Source: Celeribacter marinus
GTDB taxonomy: Bacteria > Pseudomonadota > Alphaproteobacteria > Rhodobacterales > Rhodobacteraceae
Reading direction: 5' to 3'
Length of the DNA: 64,000 bases
Assembly: GCF_001308265.1 (NCBI RefSeq)
Contig: NZ_CP012023.1
Coordinates: 3,032,706-3,096,705 of the forward strand
The notes under the pieces were generated by a model. The model was given only the letters and a program-made list of their open reading frames with translations, was not told where the DNA came from and ran no database searches. The position numbers and the translations under genes are program-made. Shown in pieces: positions 61,410 through 64,000 of this stretch (the stretch's first letter is position 1; each line of letters starts with the position of its first letter).

Positions 61410-61548
61410 TCCGGCTGTCATGTATGAGGATTGCGACTGGGCCGAGCCTATTCGACCATCGCGGCAGGACGTTTTGAGTGACGTGACGCTTGGGCAAATC
61501 GTGGCCCATAATGAGGTGGGCGCGCGGCTGTGTGGGTGGCGGCTATGA
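61345..61548 (+). CDS. Outer-membrane spanin lipoprotein, Rz1-like
   Basis: A 67-aa lipoprotein: signal TALILSAALTAGC with a lipobox (L-T-A-G-C) and a short periplasmic part (AIDPAVMYEDCDWAEPIRPSRQDVLSDV). It starts inside the Rz-like gene in a different frame and extends beyond it. With the i-spanin it would fuse inner and outer membranes at lysis. AAAGGA precedes the ATG. Confidence 0.82.
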   Translation: MTCKTLTALILSAALTAGCAIDPAVMYEDCDWAEPIRPSRQDVLSDVTLGQIVAHNEVGARLCGWRL

Positions 61549-61898
61549 CAACCACAACTGTCACAGAAGGTCCGGCCGTGCTGATCGGCTATGCGTGGCG
61601 GCTGCAGATTGAGGCGGAAGCACCGGTCTTTGTCGAGGGTGCAAGTTATGCAGGGCAGATACGCGAGCGCCCAAATGCGGCAGACGTCTTGGCGACACTC
61701 ACCAGCGCTGATCTCGGGATCCTGCGGATCAGCGACATGGTGCTAGAACTGGCGCTACGCCCCGCGCAAACCGCCGGTCTCACGCCCGGACGGGTGGTTC
61801 TGGACCTCGTACGGACCGATCTCGCACCTGATCTACATCTCGGCTTCCTGCTGGAACTGCCAGTCATCCTGCCGGTGACGCGCGGGCTTGCTCCATGA
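61545..61898 (+). CDS. Unknown phage protein between lysis and fibre genes
   Basis: A 117-aa protein (VLIGYAWRLQIEAEAPVFVEGASYAGQIRERPNAADVLATL, LELPVILPVTRGLAP) coupled by ATGA overlaps to the o-spanin and the collagen-like gene. Beta-rich pattern; probably a small structural tail-fibre accessory. No family recognised. Confidence 0.7.
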   Translation: MTTTTVTEGPAVLIGYAWRLQIEAEAPVFVEGASYAGQIRERPNAADVLATLTSADLGILRISDMVLELALRPAQTAGLTPGRVVLDLVRTDLAPDLHLGFLLELPVILPVTRGLAP

Positions 61899-62101
61899 GT
61901 GCTGCCATGCCTCAAACCGGCCCTATCACAATCACCGCACCGATCAAGGTTCGCGTTGTGACTGGGCCGTTACGCATTCGCCTTGGCGGCCAGCCGGGCC
62001 CCGAGGGCAAACCCGGTCCCCCCGGTGACAAAGGCGATCAGGGCGATTCCGGTATCACCGTTCTGCCCACCAATACCCCAATTAACGGAGGCTTCTTTTG
62101 A
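61895..62101 (+). CDS. Short collagen-like protein
   Basis: A 68-aa protein with N-terminal beta segments (ITITAPIKVRVVTGPLRIRLG) and a clear Gly-X-Y run of about seven triplets (GQP-GPE-GKP-GPP-GDK-GDQ-GDS-G). Such collagen-like segments trimerise and often occur in phage tail fibres. ATGA overlap with the previous gene and TGATG with the fibre gene. Confidence 0.82.
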   Translation: MSAAMPQTGPITITAPIKVRVVTGPLRIRLGGQPGPEGKPGPPGDKGDQGDSGITVLPTNTPINGGFF

Positions 62102-63216
62102 TGGCCAATACGATCCAGTTCAAACGCCGCCAGGCCGGCAATGCCGGAGCACCCGCTGCGCTCAAATCCGGCGAGGTCGCCCACAATGAGGTCGACGATA
62201 CGCTCTATATCGGCAAGGGCGATGACGGGAGCGGCAATGCCACAGCCATTGTGCCACTGGCGGGCACCGGCGGGTTTGTCGCCCGCGTTGGCAGCCAGAC
62301 CATTGGTGGCGCAAAGACCTTCTCGGTTGCGCCCAAGTCGAGCCAAGATGCGAGTGGCAGCACCGATCTTGTGCGCAAGTCGCAGCTCGATGCGGGGCTG
62401 GCGGGCAAAGCGGCGACCACCCACGGTCATGCCATCTCGGAGGTCAGCGGGCTGCAGGTCGCTCTTGATGGCAAAGCTGCCGATAGCCACAGTCACGCCA
62501 TCGCAGATGTCACAGGGTTGCAATCGGCGTTGAGCGCGAAGGCCTCGGTGAACTCGCCAAACCTGACTGGCACGCCTACCGCGCCCACGGCCACTGGTGG
62601 CACCAATACCACCCAGCTGGCCACGACCGCCTTTGTGCAGACGGCACTGGCAGGCTTTGGCGCGGGCGATATGCTCAAGTCTGCCTATGACAGCGACAAC
62701 GATGGTAAGGTTGATGCAGCTGAGGCGGCAGACAGCGTGCCTTGGGCAGGTGTTGCCGGCAAACCCGCCACCTTTGCCCCAGCGGCCCACAGCCATGCGA
62801 TCTCGCAAGTCAGTGGTCTCCAGGCGGCGATTGACGGGAAAGCCGGGCTCGCCTCACCCGTTTTGACCGGCACGCCGAGCGCGCCGACGGCATCGAGCAG
62901 CACCAACACAACCCAGATCGCAAATACAGCATTTGTACAGGCCGCTATCGCAGCCCTGATTGATGCGGCCCCCGGCGCGCTGAACACCTTGAACGAATTG
63001 GCCGCGGCCTTGGGCGATGATCCCAGTTTTGCCAGCACCGTGACCAATGGGCTGGCTGGCAAGCTGGCTGCAGCATCAAACCTGGCAGATCTGCCAAATA
63101 AGGGCACAGCACGCAGCAATCTCGGTCTCGGCTCACTGGCTGTGCAAGCGGCCAATGCAGTGGCCATCACAGGTGGCAGCATTACTGGCATCGCACTTGA
63201 TGGCGGCACGTTCTGA
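62101..63216 (+). CDS. Tail fibre protein with tandem fibre repeats
   Basis: A 371-aa protein. N-terminal part (NTIQFKRRQAGNAGAPAALKSGEVAHNEVDDTLYIGKGDDGSGN) is the conserved domain that attaches to the tail; the same motif opens the gene at 63263. It is followed by imperfect repeats of the type HAISEVSGLQVALDGKA, HAIADVTGLQSALSAKA, HAISQVSGLQAAIDGKA and by SPNLTGTPTAPTA / SPVLTGTPSAPTA with NTTQLATTAFVQ / NTTQIANTAFVQ, as in P2-H-type fibres. ATG 62101 overlaps the previous stop. Confidence 0.9.
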   Translation: MANTIQFKRRQAGNAGAPAALKSGEVAHNEVDDTLYIGKGDDGSGNATAIVPLAGTGGFVARVGSQTIGGAKTFSVAPKSSQDASGSTDLVRKSQLDAGLAGKAATTHGHAISEVSGLQVALDGKAADSHSHAIADVTGLQSALSAKASVNSPNLTGTPTAPTATGGTNTTQLATTAFVQTALAGFGAGDMLKSAYDSDNDGKVDAAEAADSVPWAGVAGKPATFAPAAHSHAISQVSGLQAAIDGKAGLASPVLTGTPSAPTASSSTNTTQIANTAFVQAAIAALIDAAPGALNTLNELAAALGDDPSFASTVTNGLAGKLAAASNLADLPNKGTARSNLGLGSLAVQAANAVAITGGSITGIALDGGTF

Positions 63217-63262
63217 TCCGCTTTGATCTTGCCTCATATGAGGCTGAACACCAGGAGGCCCC

Positions 63263-63553
63263 ATGGCCAGCACAATCCGTATGAAACGATCTGCCATCGC
63301 CACAAAGGTCCCAACCCCCGCCCAGCTGGATCTCGGAGAACTGGCGATCAACACCCGCGACGGCAAACTCTTCCTCAAACGCGCCGACGGCAGCGAGGAG
63401 ATCATTGAGGTCGGCGCCCGTTGGGGGGCGTTTACGGCCCATGCTGCGGGATCAAGCCTGACCTTCCGATATAATGGCACCGACGTGATGACGCTCGACG
63501 GCGCCGGCAATCTGACGCTGCTGGGCGATGTCACCGCCTTTGGGAGTCTGTGA
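63263..63553 (+). CDS. Small tail fibre-associated protein
   Basis: A 96-aa protein (ASTIRMKRSAIATKVPTPAQLDLGELAINTRDGKLFLKRADGSEEII) whose start is like the N-terminal part of the preceding fibre protein (NTIQFKRRQ ... LKSGEVAHNEVDDTLYIGKGDDG). It may be a paralogous short fibre or a connector. A GGAGG site precedes the ATG. Confidence 0.78.
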   Translation: MASTIRMKRSAIATKVPTPAQLDLGELAINTRDGKLFLKRADGSEEIIEVGARWGAFTAHAAGSSLTFRYNGTDVMTLDGAGNLTLLGDVTAFGSL

Positions 63554-63556
63554 CTC

Positions 63557-64000
63557 ATGGCGCTTCCATCGACAGGACCGCTCTCGCTGAGCCAAGTGAA
63601 CACCGAGCTCGGCCGTACCGCTGATGCGACGATATCGCTCGGGGACGCAGGTGTCCGTGGCCTTGCCGGCCTGGCTGGTGGCGCCATCGGGCTTGGGACT
63701 TTGCGCGGCAAAAGCAATGCATTCGCCTGGACCATCACAAGCAACATCCAAGAGCTGGATGTGCATGCGGCGGCCTTAGCGCGCGGGTGGAACGGCAGTG
63801 CAGCGGTGACAGTCACAATCGGATCCGGGGTCTACATCTGGTCGGATGATGTCGCGGTGGCCGCCCTGCGCACGGGTGGCGCATATCCAGGTGGGCTGAC
63901 GCTGATCAACCGGGGCTTCATCATGGGAAAAGGCGGTGCGGGGGCGTCAAATGCGACCACACATGCGTTCAACATCTTCAGCACGCGTACAAACGGCGCA
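63557..64000 (+). CDS. Probable tail fibre tip/adhesin, 3'-truncated by window end
   Basis: An open frame from ATG 63557 continues without a stop to the last base (148 codons). It begins LPSTGPLSLSQVNTELGR, has ATISLGDAGVRGLAGLAGGAIGLGTLRGKS, and ends with a beta-like GFIMGKGGAGASNA glycine-rich stretch, a pattern seen in receptor-binding tips. It is the distal fibre gene and should carry host-range determinants. The C-terminus is outside the window. Confidence 0.8.
   Translation, partial: MALPSTGPLSLSQVNTELGRTADATISLGDAGVRGLAGLAGGAIGLGTLRGKSNAFAWTITSNIQELDVHAAALARGWNGSAAVTVTIGSGVYIWSDDVAVAALRTGGAYPGGLTLINRGFIMGKGGAGASNATTHAFNIFSTRTNGA

Larger units (their letters stand above)
29203..64000 (+). 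mobile_element. Lambda-like siphovirus prophage, right end beyond window
   Basis: An integrase at the left is followed by early genes, then packaging, head, tail, lysis and fibre genes in lambda-like order (TerS, TerL, gpW, portal, S49 protease/scaffold, gpD, gpE, head-tail joining, tail terminator, tail tube, G/GT frameshift, tape measure, tip). The exact left end is unknown (between 28779 and 29304); the start used here is only the repeat nearest the integrase. Most genes look intact, so the element may be inducible, apart from apparent frameshifts in the tail-tip gene. Confidence 0.93.

Overview
The window looks like a chromosomal segment from a Rhodobacteraceae (Roseobacter-group, alphaproteobacterial) genome. 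The evidence is the style of the proteins, the GC-rich coding, the repeated ATGA/TGATG gene overlaps, and a lambda-like prophage of the kind common in that family. The assignment is an inference from the sequence, not a database match. No rRNA, complete tRNA or CRISPR array is present.

Bases 1-12494 are a sugar-uptake and pectin-use region. A ribose-type (CUT2) ABC transporter (ATPase cut by the window edge, permease, binding protein) ends at a strong hairpin. A convergent minus-strand operon follows, running from 11222 down to 3100. It encodes a CUT1 oligosaccharide transporter like TogMNAB (two permeases, ATPase, binding protein) and three pectin enzymes: a GH28 polygalacturonase, a GH105/88 unsaturated glucuronyl/galacturonyl hydrolase and a pectinesterase. 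None of the three enzymes has an obvious signal peptide, so oligogalacturonides are probably imported and then broken down in the cytoplasm. A divergent GntR/FCD regulator and two 16-bp operator-like repeats sit at the head of the operon.

Bases 12495-28778 are a patchwork of ordinary genes and mobile debris: a glycosyltransferase fragment, an IS3-family element with a broken orfB, a second truncated gene, a 3' fragment of initiator tRNA-Met flanked by paired 11-bp-period repeats (a likely vestigial attachment site), a DUF924 protein, a minimal tyrosine recombinase with a paralogue 10 kb away, a YdeI-like protein, an RND efflux pump with a divergent TetR regulator and twin operators, a DUF2461 protein, an IS1182-family element, an MFS transporter, and an Lrp/LysE divergent pair.

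From about 28.8-29.3 kb to the window end lies a lambda-like siphovirus prophage; its right end is not in the window. Order: integrase; an unknown 200-aa gene divergent from a WYL regulator; excisionase-like protein; early genes (VRR-NUC nuclease, HTH replication-type protein); AbrB-Doc toxin-antitoxin pair; an iteron-like repeat region; ParB-methyltransferase; small accessory genes; terminase; gpW; portal; S49 protease with nested scaffold; decoration and capsid proteins; head-tail and tail genes including a G/GT-type -1 frameshift pair; tape measure; tail tip; lysis genes (holin, endolysin, overlapping spanins); and tail fibres. Five toxin-antitoxin modules occur in the prophage. Four of them (CcdAB, VapBC, ParDE, RelBE types) lie antisense between late structural genes. 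The tail-tip gene J carries four one-base deletions, all in homopolymers; together they restore one 867-codon frame, so they look like sequencing errors.
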